From NCBI GenBank assembly GCA_951799425.1, contig OX637394.1:38953001-39017000 (forward strand): DNA of 64,000 bases, read 5' to 3'. The notes beneath the pieces are model-generated. The model was not told where the DNA came from. It searched no databases and was given only the letters and a program-made list of their open reading frames with translations. Numbering within the stretch: position 1 is the stretch's first letter; each line of letters starts with the position of its first letter. Below are positions 44,540-56,700 of this stretch, piece after piece. The position numbers were made by a program, and so were the translations under genes. The stretch is from Ilex aquifolium (taxonomy: Eukaryota; Streptophyta; Magnoliopsida; Aquifoliales; Aquifoliaceae).

Positions 44540-47500
44540 ATGCCTTCCTCTCCCAAGCTCTTCTCCACCCGCACTGCGTCCTACACTCGCAGATCAACGG
44601 TCTTGATCCTCTGTTTCCTGATCGGACTTGCCGGGTTCGTATATGGATCCATCGCAATTTCGAGGCATAGTCTGTCCGGGTACAAATGTAAATCCGATAA
44701 ACCCAGATCAGTGTCTGTGGTTTGGGAGAAAATTAGTAGTGGAGGAAATCAGAACGGTGGTGTTTCGGATGGGGATCAGAAGAAGTATAAGGTGATGGGG
44801 TTTGTGGGGATTTTCACTGGGTTTGGATCAGTAGGTAGACGGCGATCGTTACGCCAGACTTGGATGCCGTCGGATCGACAAGGGCTTCAACGGTATACAT
44901 TTTTTTCCATTTTGTATATGATTGTGTATGTAGCGTTGATACATATGGTTTTGGGTTTGAATCACTGCTAACATATACTGAGGAAAAAAGTTTGCTTGCT
45001 TACTACTGTTAAATGGTCCTATGACTCACTTGAACTCGCATGCCTGAAATGTGGAAGTGTAACAAATCAAAATTTACATACAATCAGAATTTACATGACT
45101 GGCCAACAAAGAAAAAGCCCAAATAGAAAATTAGAACAGATTGAAGACAAAGATAAATAACCCAAAAAACCTGACTAACCCCTTGATCTGATCAAGTCTG
45201 TCCCTCTAATGCAATCTCAGCTTTGTCTTACTAGGTTGATCTATTGCTTTCAAAAAGACCATTCCCTCTTGCTCTAATTCTAGTTGGAAATCACTTATTT
45301 CGATTTTGTTTAATTATAGTTAGTAATACTAACTATTGCTCTTATACAAATAAAAATTCTCTTGTTTTCATCTCACCTAGGATTCTCTAAAATTGTCTTA
45401 ACTAGACAAATGAGAATCATACCAACATGGGGTTAATGTAATTGAGGGAGTTAATGGTGTTGATGTTTAACCGGAAAATTGAAAGTTTTGGAAAAGAGTG
45501 GCATAGCAATCATCATCAGGGTCTAATTGGAAAGCACTTGCAGCCTTTAGGGATCATGATCCTTGGATCTGATAAAGGGAATTAGATATTACGATGGTCC
45601 AAACAAGATGCGATGTCACCGCCACTATCAGCAGCAATCAGAGGGATGATAGATTGTTGGGTTCCCATCAAGTATAATGTTGTGGGGCTAAAAACTTATA
45701 GTGCTGGATATAGCCAAGATGTTGCCAGCACAGACATGGAGTGAGGAACCTCTGCTCCAGTTCCAAAGGAGAGGAAAATGAAAGTGAAGAGGGATGGCAG
45801 AATTGTCCTTGCAAGTGGTTTAATAAGACTGACAGTGCAGTTGCTCTTAGTGTTGTTTGAGGAATTTTCACATGGCAGAATAAGTGCAATGGTTTACCCT
45901 GAGATCGTCACGTTTTCTCGTAGGAAGGACTCTATCCACTTGGAGGACTCTATGACTGTTCTACAAACTAAGAATACAAGTTTACACAAATGTAGTAGAT
46001 TGTCACTAGTTTGTACCTTGTCAATGCTAGTACAATTTTCCTAACCACTCTCCTGTTATGGATTCGCAGGTTGGAAGAAGCCACTGGGTTGGTCATCAGA
46101 TTTGTAATTGGTAGAACTAGTGATAAATCGAAGATGACAGAGCTCAGAGAGGAGGTAGCTGAATATGATGACTTCATGCTATTAGATATTGAGGAGGAGT
46201 ATAGTAAGCTCCCATACAAAACGTTAGTGCTGACAGTATTTATGTATAAGACATCAGTACCTATAGACTGGTATTCAAAATAAATTCTGTCTCTATTACA
46301 GTTTAGCTTACTTCAAAGCTGCCTACGCAATTTTCGACTCAGAGTTCTATGTTAAAGCGGATGATGACATATATCTGAGGCCAGGTGAGTAGTTTTGGGA
46401 AGATTATGCTGTGTATTTTCACTTGCTTTATTCTTGAGATTTTTTATGCAACTACCTTACTATCCTGCTTTGCCAGATCGCCTTTCACTGCTTTTGGCCA
46501 AAGAGCGTTCTGACTCTCAAACGTACCTTGGATGCATGAAAAAGGGTCCAGTGTTCACTGACCCAAATCTCAAATGGTAGTTCCTATAATGTTTACCTAG
46601 GTGGTGTTTACATTTATTTTGGCTATTATGTCATGATCATCTGAACCTTACATGCATAAAAAGTATGAAGTAATCAAATAATGGCATAATCCCCCTTTAC
46701 CTGATATTAAAGATTTTCCTTTTTAAGCTACTTCTCAACTGGATATTTGTGTATATCAAAATTCTAGAAAATAAAATGTCTTTTGGATTGCCTGCAAAAA
46801 GGGAAAAAAAATAATTTGTGAAAAGATGAGGACTTTCCCATATTTTTGGGTGTTATACATTCGCGTGTCAATGGCAAGCAATCATAACCATAGTTGTGTG
46901 AACCTCAATCTGTAGTAATGATATATGTGTCTGCTGTTACAATTACTCTGCCGTTATCTTTGATTGACAAAAGAAGCTCCAGAACAATTTGAACAGAGAT
47001 TTGTAGAGAATATGATGGATTCTCAGGAGAAATGTAAGGGCCTATGATCACAGTTGCTAAAAGTTCGAGCTAATAGAATTAGCCCATAAGATTGCAAGTA
47101 TGAATAGAAGGAAATCTGCATGATGCAAGAAGTTTTGTTTGGATTTAGTCATACACCCTTCCCAGCATTCTGGAGGGGGACTAGTGGTGGCTGTCTGGAA
47201 AAATAATGGGTTGGCCAATTTTTCTGGCCACCTTTGGGTAGGGTTTGTAACAAAAAATTTGGCCCGACACAGTTCTGCGTAAGATGTCATTGCATTTACT
47301 CTCCCAAAATATTTATATAAATATAAAAATAAAGTTTTTTAATTTGTAAGTATGAAAATTTTAAGATTTAAATGTGAAAATAAAAATAGCAAAAACAGTA
47401 GGCCAAGGGTTGGGCTTGGCCTAGGAAGAGGAAGGTTCAAGGCCTAGGATTGGGATGGATAATCTAGCCTGGGGTCGCTGGCCCGCTGTCCTAACCTAGC

Positions 47501-50500
47501 CCGACTCAGCCTGGTCCATGGCCACCCCAACCGAGACTAAACTAGGTTTTTTTATGGTTGAAAGTGTGTATATTTGTGTGTATATTTGTGTGTACATACA
47601 TGTGTTGAAACCATCTTCATGCTCTTATGATACCTTTGGCATTATGATAATCATAACGCTAAAACAAGGCCAAAGGTTAGGTAGTGAAATATTTACAGTT
47701 AGATTGTATCTAGTTGTTTGAAAAGTGGACAGTTCTCTATTTATTTTGGGATTTGGCATAATTTGAGGGTCAAAAGGGTTGATAGATATGGAGAGTCGTG
47801 GAAGGGATCATTATGGTCTTTAGTGCAACATGTTGATGGAGCTAATAGAATAGCTTTACGAAAGCAATACTGAATGTGTTTTGATTATGAACATCCTGAG
47901 GGAGGTAATGCAATATAGCTTTAAGAGGGATGTATGTAGCTAATTCCCTGTTTATTAAGTTTTTATCCCTGCAGAAATACATTAGTTCTGAGTGGATGGT
48001 GCTAATGGCAACCCGAAATTAGGTCCCATTTTATTTAGATATTGTTAATTTTACTAGTAGGTGATCAGGTCCGTTCACTTCTTGCAGGTATGAGCCACTA
48101 TCATATTTGCTTGGGAAGGAGTACTTTCTACATGCTTATGGTCCAATTTATGCTCTTTCTGCTGATGTAGTTGCAAGCTTGGTTGCTTTAAGAAACAACA
48201 GGCAAGATTTGTTTTCCTGTTGCACACTTCCACTTGAAACTTCTCCATATTTTAATATCACTGGTATAGTTAACTTTTGTTTCATTTCTTTTATGAATCT
48301 CTTAGTATAGCACTGACTTTTAAATGAAACTTGTTACAATACTGTTTTGGGTTTATCTATAATATTGTTTTTGGTTGACCTGAAAAACAAAGGAACATTG
48401 TTGGAAGCTTGCAGTTGCTGATCTCTATCTATAATGTTTTCATCAGGCTTGTGTATGTTGCTCTTGCAAATGCCCCCAATTTTCCTTCTTTCAGATTTTC
48501 ATCCTTATACCATGTATCAGCCCCCAATGGTGCTGCAGGGCCCTATTTCTGGTTCGTCGTTTAGATGAGGGGGCTCAGCCTTCACCAATTTCTGTCTTGT
48601 ACACCACTCATCTGGGTGTCTGTCTATGCAATTGACAACTTACATCACAAAAATGTTCATTTTCTACAGCAACACATGGGATCTAATCCTCAATCATTGT
48701 CTAGTTCGGAGGTAGAGCCCATGGGATCCCATCCTAAGAGAAGGGTATATACCTGTGGGTATCTTGCTTTGCATCCTGATGTCAGCTCTGGATGTCCAAA
48801 GACAGTGATTTGATTGATGGCTAGTGTTGAGGGCAAGCTAAGGTGGTTCTTGTTCTAGTTCACACCCAGGGCTGATGGAACATGCCTTGACCAGTGTTTT
48901 GCCACATAATCTCCGACTAAGATTAATTGATTGCTGGGTGCTACTCCTTTGCTTGCTGGCCAGCATAGAATTAGTTTATGAATTGCTTTATGCATCAAAT
49001 TTTTTCATACAAGTTAGGTTGTATTTATCAATGTGCAACAGTGATCACTCACTGTTCATGGTTAGCATCTATCAACTATGATCAAGGCATCACCCATTGG
49101 CTTCTTTTAAGCAATCCTTGAATAATTACTAGAGCATGTCATCTGTATGAATCATGTACTGTTTTGTCCTATATGAAATTTCTATCTTCGCCATACAATC
49201 TTACAGAAGTGGACAACATAAACGGAACACTTATGAACCATATGAAGTTGTGCAAATCTTGGGACCTTTGAAGGTATGCTGATTTCATCTTGAGTCTGAT
49301 TTGGCCCAAAAGGGATTTCTTTATTGCCAACTAGAGAAAGTGTTCACAATCCTAACTAATATCTAGCTTAACACATTCTGGGGTCTAGTCCAGTCTTCAG
49401 ACGAGAAAGAGAGTTGGGGTGGCCCTCGTCTTTATAAATAGCTAGTGTGTGTTTGTGTGGGCCTAGGAAGCACGGATACATGATACGGGTACGATACGAT
49501 ACGATATTGATACAATAATACGACCAGCATACGTTTATATTGTACTATTATATAACGACTTGATAGCTATAATTTTTAAAGATTCTTTAACAATAATAAA
49601 CAACATTAACAATTTTTTATTTTCAAAATGGTACTTATCGTCTCATTATGGTTTATCTAAAAGTAAGTGTGATTAATTAAAGGAACAAGAACCAAAATTT
49701 AACTAGACTGTTTGCTTAGAAATATTTGTTGCTAAGATTATAGTAGAATCGGCTCATTTATATTCTTTGGACATGTGGTAGTGATTATACTTGAAAAATA
49801 CCCATGTGTCTTCAAAGTCGTTTGAATTTTTACTGATGTATTTGTATGTGAAATCAAAATGAGGGGTAAATATTAAAACTAAAAATTATACATATTTCTA
49901 TACATATAGAAGTATTCTCGAAATATCCACATATTTTATTTATTATTGGATACGTTTGGTATATATGAATATATCTGATACATATTTTCAAATATTCAAT
50001 GAGTATTGTATGTGATACGGTAACCAATACGGATACAACAACCTTAACAGTATTCGTGCTTCATAGGTGTGGGCATGCTTGTATTTGTTTGTTGTATACT
50101 TTTCCATAATTGGCATTTTTTAGAACGTAGAATTGAGATCATAAATCATGAAATGGCAGTTTGAGAGTATGCGTGATGAAACTTTCCTTCTTTCTTTTCC
50201 CTTTCATGGCACCTTGTGTAACATCGCACCTTGTGTAACATCATCTGGATGTAGATAGTATTGACATTCTCATCTGATTCTCCATTTGAAGTTCATACCT
50301 TTCATTGAATGTGTTCTGATTTGTTTGAATTTTCAGTTTCCGGATGCTCAGCAATGAGGACGTTACAATTGGTGCATGGATGCTTGCAATGAACGTCAAC
50401 CATGAGGACAATCAGCAACTATGTCAACCAGAATGTACTCCAACATCTATTGCCGTGTGGGATATTCCCAAGTGTTCAGGTTAGTCTCTTGACTCTCTTC

Positions 50501-51206
50501 TAATAGTACTAAAATACAGGTCCACCCATAAAGTAGCTCCAGATTTGAAAGTGTAACTGGATTTCATCTAGAAAATACAAGAGAGTTATTTGTCAATAAC
50601 TTATATGGACTGTTTTCTGAATAAAGATCATACTACAGAAACATACAGTGAGCAATATGAAATCAACAGACCATTTCAAAATTTTACAGAAGTTGGCCAT
50701 CAATAGAAGTGCAGCCATTCCCAAAAAGGGTATGGAGATTCAAATTAATGGAGATTGCTTATATTCTAAGGATGTTATAATATATTGGCCATCCATAGAA
50801 GTGGAGCCATTTCCAGTGGCATTATGTACTTCAAAACTGCTGAAACATTACTAATTGTGAACACCTTTATGAGATGTCCACTGTTATATTTGCTTATCCA
50901 GCTTACTTATGCTCCTTCTTCTTTTATCTTCCAAGCCAAGATCAGCTGTTTGTCTGGGAATATCATGGCATCCTATGTAGTTATAACCAGCATTACCCGT
51001 GTCATTATTTGTCAAAAAGTCCGCTACACGATCAGCTTCTCAATACTTGTTGAAAATGTACCTAGTTGAAGCCCTTAGAATACAAAAACATGACGTTGTA
51101 ACAATACTCTCATCTTGCAGGGCTCTGTAATCCTGAAAAAAAGTTATTGGAACTTCATGAAAAAGAGAGCTGCTCCAAGAGTCCAACTGTAGAATCTGAC
51201 GATTAA
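44540..51206 (+). CDS. B3GALT14: GT31 beta-1,3-galactosyltransferase, B3GALT12/13/14-like (7 exons)
   Basis: Exons: 44540-44892, 46070-46222, 46302-46384, 46477-46576, 48088-48201, 50337-50479 and 51121-51206. They total 1032 nt, 343 aa, close to the 345 aa I recall for the Arabidopsis protein. A short cytosolic tail and signal anchor (about 20-40, [16 protein letters not shown]) predict a type II Golgi protein. The GT31 motifs follow in order: GFVGIFTGF with RRSLRQTW (87-108), the metal/nucleotide-sugar DXD site [10 protein letters not shown] (Asp189-191), YALSADVV (251-258), NEDVTIGAW (274-282) and the C-terminal GLCNPEKK. The family transfers galactose from UDP-Gal in beta-1,3 linkage, for example onto arabinogalactan proteins or N-glycans; the acceptor here is unknown. 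Introns are GT-AG except intron 5, which starts GCAAGA after AACAG. The last exons fit conserved residues exactly. The number 14 rests on gene order; 12 and 13 are close paralogues. Confidence 0.92.
49463..50066. mobile_element. 604-bp hAT-like MITE in B3GALT intron 5
   Basis: The left end CTAGGAAGCACGGATAC mirrors the right end, which in reverse reads CTATGAAGCACGAATAC. An exact 8-bp repeat GTGTGGGC flanks it (49455-49462 and 50067-50074), the hAT TSD length. GATACG-type short repeats lie near both ends. There is no coding capacity. Confidence 0.8.
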
Positions 51207-52264
51207 CACAGTTACCTCAATTAACAAATCCAATGAAGTGGGAAAGTGTTTTGAAGAAGAATGGCGTTCTCAATCGGTAGGTCTTACTGCTGCTGGATAT
51301 GGTCCCAAGACTAACAAAAATTGATTGCATTGTGGCCCATTAAAAGTTATAGAAGTTAGTGAATTTGTTGGTTGGTAGGAGCATGATACCATTTCAACTT
51401 TCCCTGTAACAAACTGCAATGTTAGTGCTTCTCACTCGATGTAATTGTTCTCAAAATTTTATTTCCTTGATATCAAATGGATGGAGTATGATTATTACCC
51501 TGTTGTGCCTTAATTTTATTCTTTCATTAAGAATTATTATTAAAAAAAATGAAGTGTCTTCATGGAATCGCAGAATTAATGGTTGGCACTTATTTGATGG
51601 GTGACTAGGGTGTATTTATATATGTTTTATCACTGACTAAGGCTTCTCTTCTGCTATTCTAGGCAGGTAAGACATAGTTAGTGGCATGTGTTTGTGAAGG
51701 ATTGAGTGGTGGTGGTGGAGGAGGTGGTGGGTTTCCAGATGGGTTGCACAACGGCGGGAAGAAAACCCCGTCCGGAGCTGTTTGGGGGGGGGGGGGGGGG
51801 GGGGGTTGTTTCCACTGGGCCATAGACCTGTGGCCTGGGTATAATTTAGATGAAGCCCAATCTGATTGAAGAGGACTGAAGTTGACCATGGCCATTGCCC
51901 TTTGTGCGGATGAAAAAATGCCGGCCCAAGTAATCTTTACATGAGCTTTTGATAGGAGTAATTACGCAAATAATTTATTTTTTCACTTTTGACACGAGAA
52001 ATTATAATGCCATTGCTAATCCACCGTGTCTGCAGTTATGATCAATCTTACTCCACTTATGGCAGGGTGGTCAGCTTGCAGACTGTAAGTTACATGGATT
52101 TGATAGTGCAATAATGCTACTTGTTACTTAATTAGGATAGCACTATGGTAACCAAAAAAAAATTGGCACCATATCTTTAAATAATTTTGGGCTTTTGATC
52201 TTTTTTAATTTATTCTTAACCATTATTTGCAAAAATAATAAATCAAAATAAAATAATCAAATAA
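51207..52264. other. 3' UTR and downstream region of B3GALT, with G-rich tracts
   Basis: The first few hundred bases probably hold the 3' UTR. A (GGT)n/(GGA)n stretch at 51707-51732 and an uninterrupted run of about 22 G at 51786-51807 follow. The overlapping Gly-rich or Pro-rich frames are translations of these repeats, not genes. Confidence 0.6.
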
Positions 52265-52599
52265 AGGGTGAATCACAGTTTATACCCTAAAAGATTTTAA
52301 CATTCTTAGTTTGCACCCTCAATGATTAATTTATCCACATTGCACCCTCAATATTATAAAACGGTTGCAATGTGACCCACACACTGACACACTAACTTTC
52401 GTTACAATTTCTGTAAAATATGCTATGTGGGCCCCTCACTAAATGTCGTAAGGTTTGACAAAAATGACAAAAAAAAGTAGTGTGAGGATCACATTGGAAC
52501 TATTTTATAAAATTGAAGGTACAATATGAGAAAATTAATTATTGGGAATACAAATTGAGAATTTTGAAATCTTTGCAGGATGCAAATGTAATTTACCCT
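52265..52599. mobile_element. 335-bp inverted-repeat element (MITE)
   Basis: The left arm AGGGTGAATCACAGTTTATA is inverted at the right end (AGGGTAAATTACATTTGCAT in reverse), and the similarity continues for about 65 bp per arm. No clean TSD is visible. Partial relatives occur near 19630 and 43745. Confidence 0.65.
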
Positions 52600-52795
52600 A
52601 AAATAAGTGTCAATTTTATTGAAAGAAAAACAATGTATGATACCGAAAAATTTTCGTATCATATTAGAGTGGTAAAATATGACATGACTCGTTAACATAA
52701 TATAAAATTAGAGGATTTGAGTCTTCTTTAAGCCACTTATTTTGTAAACGAGTGGACCCGACACAACACGATTAATAAATGAATCGGGTATGAGG

Positions 52796-53340
52796 ATGGT
52801 AATTTCTGATACAACACGAAAATACTACTCAAACTCGACACGAAATAAGCGGGTTAAGGTTGATCATTTCTCAACACGAACCTATAAATGACACGACTTA
52901 TTAACACGAATAATAAATGAGTTAAGTTAGTATTAAACATGAATAACATGAAATTGATATGATTAACACGTTTAACTAGTATTATAGAAATAAAATATTT
53001 ATTATTTATGAAGCATTGACATAATTATTGTACAAAAAAAGACAATTTTACTCCTTATTATTGTCATGTTTATTAAGTTAATTTTTAGTTCATAGGGAAA
53101 AATATGAGCATAAATTCAATTAAGTGATAATAAAATCTTACACTTAAATTTTAGCGTTAAATTCTCGATTCAAAATTTATATGAGTTAACATGAATACTA
53201 ACACGAACTCGACACGAAAATAAATAGGTTAGTCGGCACGATATGATTAGTTAAATGGGTTATGTTACGATTGACTTGTTTTCGACATGAACTTGCAATG
53301 ACATGATACGAACCCGACACGACACGATTGTCATCCTTGA
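52796..53340. mobile_element. Candidate hAT-like MITE with ACACGA-rich content
   Basis: Ends AGGATGGTAAT and AAGGATGACAAT (reverse) are inverted. The interior is rich in GACACGAC, TTAACACG and GGGTTA motifs. The possible TSD (GGGTATGA / GAGTATGG) is imperfect, so the boundaries are tentative. Confidence 0.45.
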
Positions 53341-53702
53341 GTATGGGTGAAGTCAATTAAAAAATAAATATATAAAACATAATTCGTTTATATACTGGTT
53401 ATACACGATTTATATATGATACGAATCCGATACAATATGATTTATTAAATACGAATTAATAAATGAATTGGGTATGGATAAATTATTTTTTGACATGAAC
53501 TCACTTGGCCGACATGACGGGCTAGTATCATATATAGTTGAACCCCTCAATTATATACGAGAGAGAGAGAGAGAGAGAGAGAAGGGGACCCGGTTTTGGG
53601 GGGCTCCCAACTACGAACAACAATCTCCCACATGATGGCTTCGCTTCCATTATCAAATGGGCATCACGTGTTCTTGCAGCTCCTCAATAACAAAGCCCCT
53701 TA

Positions 53703-53748
<46 letters not shown>

Positions 53749-56700
53749 GGGGGGGTTGATAATAAAATGATAGAGGTACAATGATAGCACTGCTGTGGTC
53801 TGCTTTGTGCACTGATCTGCTCCCTTCTGCTTGCTGCATGATATGCGCATATAAACATAAACATATAATATGGACTGACTAAAATTTAACAAAAATTTCT
53901 GAGAAGGTATATCTTCACATAAACAAGAAGAACAAAGAAACAAACATTCAGATATGTACAAGACAGATTCATTTCAATGACTAGTAACTGAATATCAACA
54001 ACTTGGGACAAAATATTCACAGCACACCCATGAGGGACACTGCTATACTTATCTCTCTCTCTCTCTCTCTCTCCCTCCCTCCCTCCCTGTGGGGAATCTT
54101 ATGTCCCCTATGAGCAAATGATTTGGTGGTAAAGTTGTATATATGACCATCTTCAGGTCCTACAATAAAGAAATTTTGTCTAGTAGATTATTTTTGCGAA
54201 ATTGAACAACGATACAACTAACTAGTTTGCATTTCCTACTTAAGTCTTGAGTGTATTTGGAATGTCATCTAGATGGCAATTCCATCATTGTGGAAAAACT
54301 TGTTGGACATGTGATAGTTTTCTTATAATGGGTATCTTCAAAAATGAGTGCACATGACGTATATAAAAAAAAAAAAAAAAGAATCAAACCATTCAGTTCA
54401 AAAATCTAAATTCTCGTCTTATAATTTCAGGTAATCTGTCAAGTGTTTTGACGGAAGTGATCATGTATCATCTTTTAAACAGTATCATGTACCTAACACG
54501 TAATCATTTCATCAAAAATTTAATAATCCCTCTATGTAAGGACCAAAATGACACCGATTGAATATTTGAGTAACCAAATTAATATAATGAGGACTAAGTT
54601 GACAAAATATACATACTTTAAGGACTAAAATTACTATTAAGCCTATAATTTATTTATTTTTTCCAAAGGAGTCACTTGAAACTACCATGATTTGTCTCTC
54701 TTTCTCTGAAGCAAGAAATTTTGCAGCTGACTGCATGAAATCCGTAAAGGTTTGAATCTTGAGGTACGTGCCATAAGGATTAAGGAACATGAAAATGGAG
54801 GTGAGTTAGACTTTACAAGACGAAGAGAGGAAGACCCTAAAGACTCATGTAGGAGAAAAAGAATAAGATGGATAAAGAAGAGGATAAGGATAGAAACTGA
54901 GAAAATGAAATGACTGCTATAGAAGGAGACAAGCCTTTGAAAAGGATTATGCACTGCAAAGTTCCCCCAGAAATCATGGATGTTTTTCTATTGCCATGTG
55001 GTCATCACATGCCTATTCAGCTCAATGACAAAGCGTCTTATCCACCACCAACATTTTGTGTGTGTGTGTGTATGTGGGGGAGGGGGGGGAGAGAGAGAGA
55101 GAGAGAGAAGGGTATGTAGTCTCGCTGGCAATTACCATGCTTTGTTATAGTTTTGCAGAGATCTGCTTTCTGGGATTGTGCAGTGCCAGTTTCTGGCAAT
55201 AATGTTCTTGGAGGTGAGTCAAATTTTGCAGCACAAAGTTGAAAAAACTTTCGTGGGAGGCATCTGAATGGAGGCTCTCTCTCTTCCAGTAAAGATTGTG
55301 AATGCAGAGACAAATGAAGACAAGTAAGAAAACGCACCAAACATGAATAAAATAATCACTGAACACACGTTTGAGGACAAAATTACAGCATCTCTCTCTC
55401 TCTCTCGTGATGAAAAACATGGTGGGTTCTCAGCCCATGATCAGTGGGTCTGCAATATCCAGTAAAATTTATGGAATCGGTGCTACCACGTTCTGGGGTC
55501 CAAAAGTAGAGATTCTAAATTTGAGCTCCAGTTCTGCATGCCAACCCACATGCATAGGGCATCATACACTTTGGAACAAAACTTGAATCATTTCATTCAC
55601 TTAATTACATTCCAAAACCATCTGTATTTTCTCACCATGTTTTTTACACTAGTATGAAAAGTTCGTTTCGGCGAAATGGCTGAAACGTTTCTATTTTCAA
55701 GGAGATCGAAACAAATTATTGATGAAATTAAAATTCAAATGTTTCGAGGTATTTCAAAATATTTTGGTCTATTTTCACCCATTATTTCCGAATATTTCAA
55801 TTTATTTCAAGATATTTCGGTATATATTTTTATCAATATTGCAGAATTTTGAAAATAAATTCCCAAATTTTTATATATTTTCATTTTGTTTGCAAAAGTT
55901 TCTGTTTTTTATGGGACCGAAACAATATATCGTAATAAAATTTTGAACCTTGATTACTGATTGAGTCGGCGGATCAAAACATTTACTGATTGAGCCAGTT
56001 ATAGCCTATGGCTTGGGCCGAGACCAGAACATTTAGACTATGGGTTGAGCCTGAGCCAGAATGGCCAACCTGTTCTGGGTTGTCCTAGTCCAGAATATTG
56101 GCCCATTAGCTGGCCCAGCCCGAGACATGTGCATGCTTTGAAATTCCAAATATTTAGTTTAGTAAAATAAATAACGCTCTGAAATTACAAATTTCTTTCT
56201 CTAAATTGGGCAAACTTGAGCCTCAAATACATTCTATCAGTTTTTGCATATAACAAAAAGGATATGGCAGTGCTATTAACTATTAAGTCAAATGCAAATT
56301 TGGGATGCATACAATTCCCATCACTTAAACTCAAGTTTTATCCGATCACTAAAGCTAAAATTGAGGGCATACGTGTTTAAGCCTCGCCCATTATTCATCC
56401 GTTAAATCAACCCGTGCATGTTGCTGAAATACAATTAATCAAGGAAACAACTTCTATAGATGACAACCAGGGATTCTACTGAAGAAAAAAGAAAGAATAA
56501 CGATTTTGACTCCAGTCTCCTTCAACCACCACATTGTTTTAATCAATTCTATTCTAGGTTTTCTTTTCTGGATCACTCCCGCGGGAAAGCCCATTCAATT
56601 CTGATAACAACCGTCCTCATCCCGTTCATAACAAAACACCATTGCCATAAGAATCCAGAGAATTTAAAGACCTCCTTCTTACAATTACTGATGCCTAGTA

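Noticed and set aside
48565-48813. Open frame inside B3GALT intron 5
   Set aside because: No known domain, lies within an intron of a well-supported gene, and has no codon-level sign of constraint that I can see.
51659-51895. Pro-rich minus-strand and Gly-rich plus-strand frames
   Set aside because: Both are translations of G-runs and GGT repeats, with no other coding signal.
54051-55110. Clustered short direct repeats considered as a CRISPR-like array
   Set aside because: They are pure microsatellites (CT, CCCT, GT, GA) without unique spacers, in a plant nuclear context.
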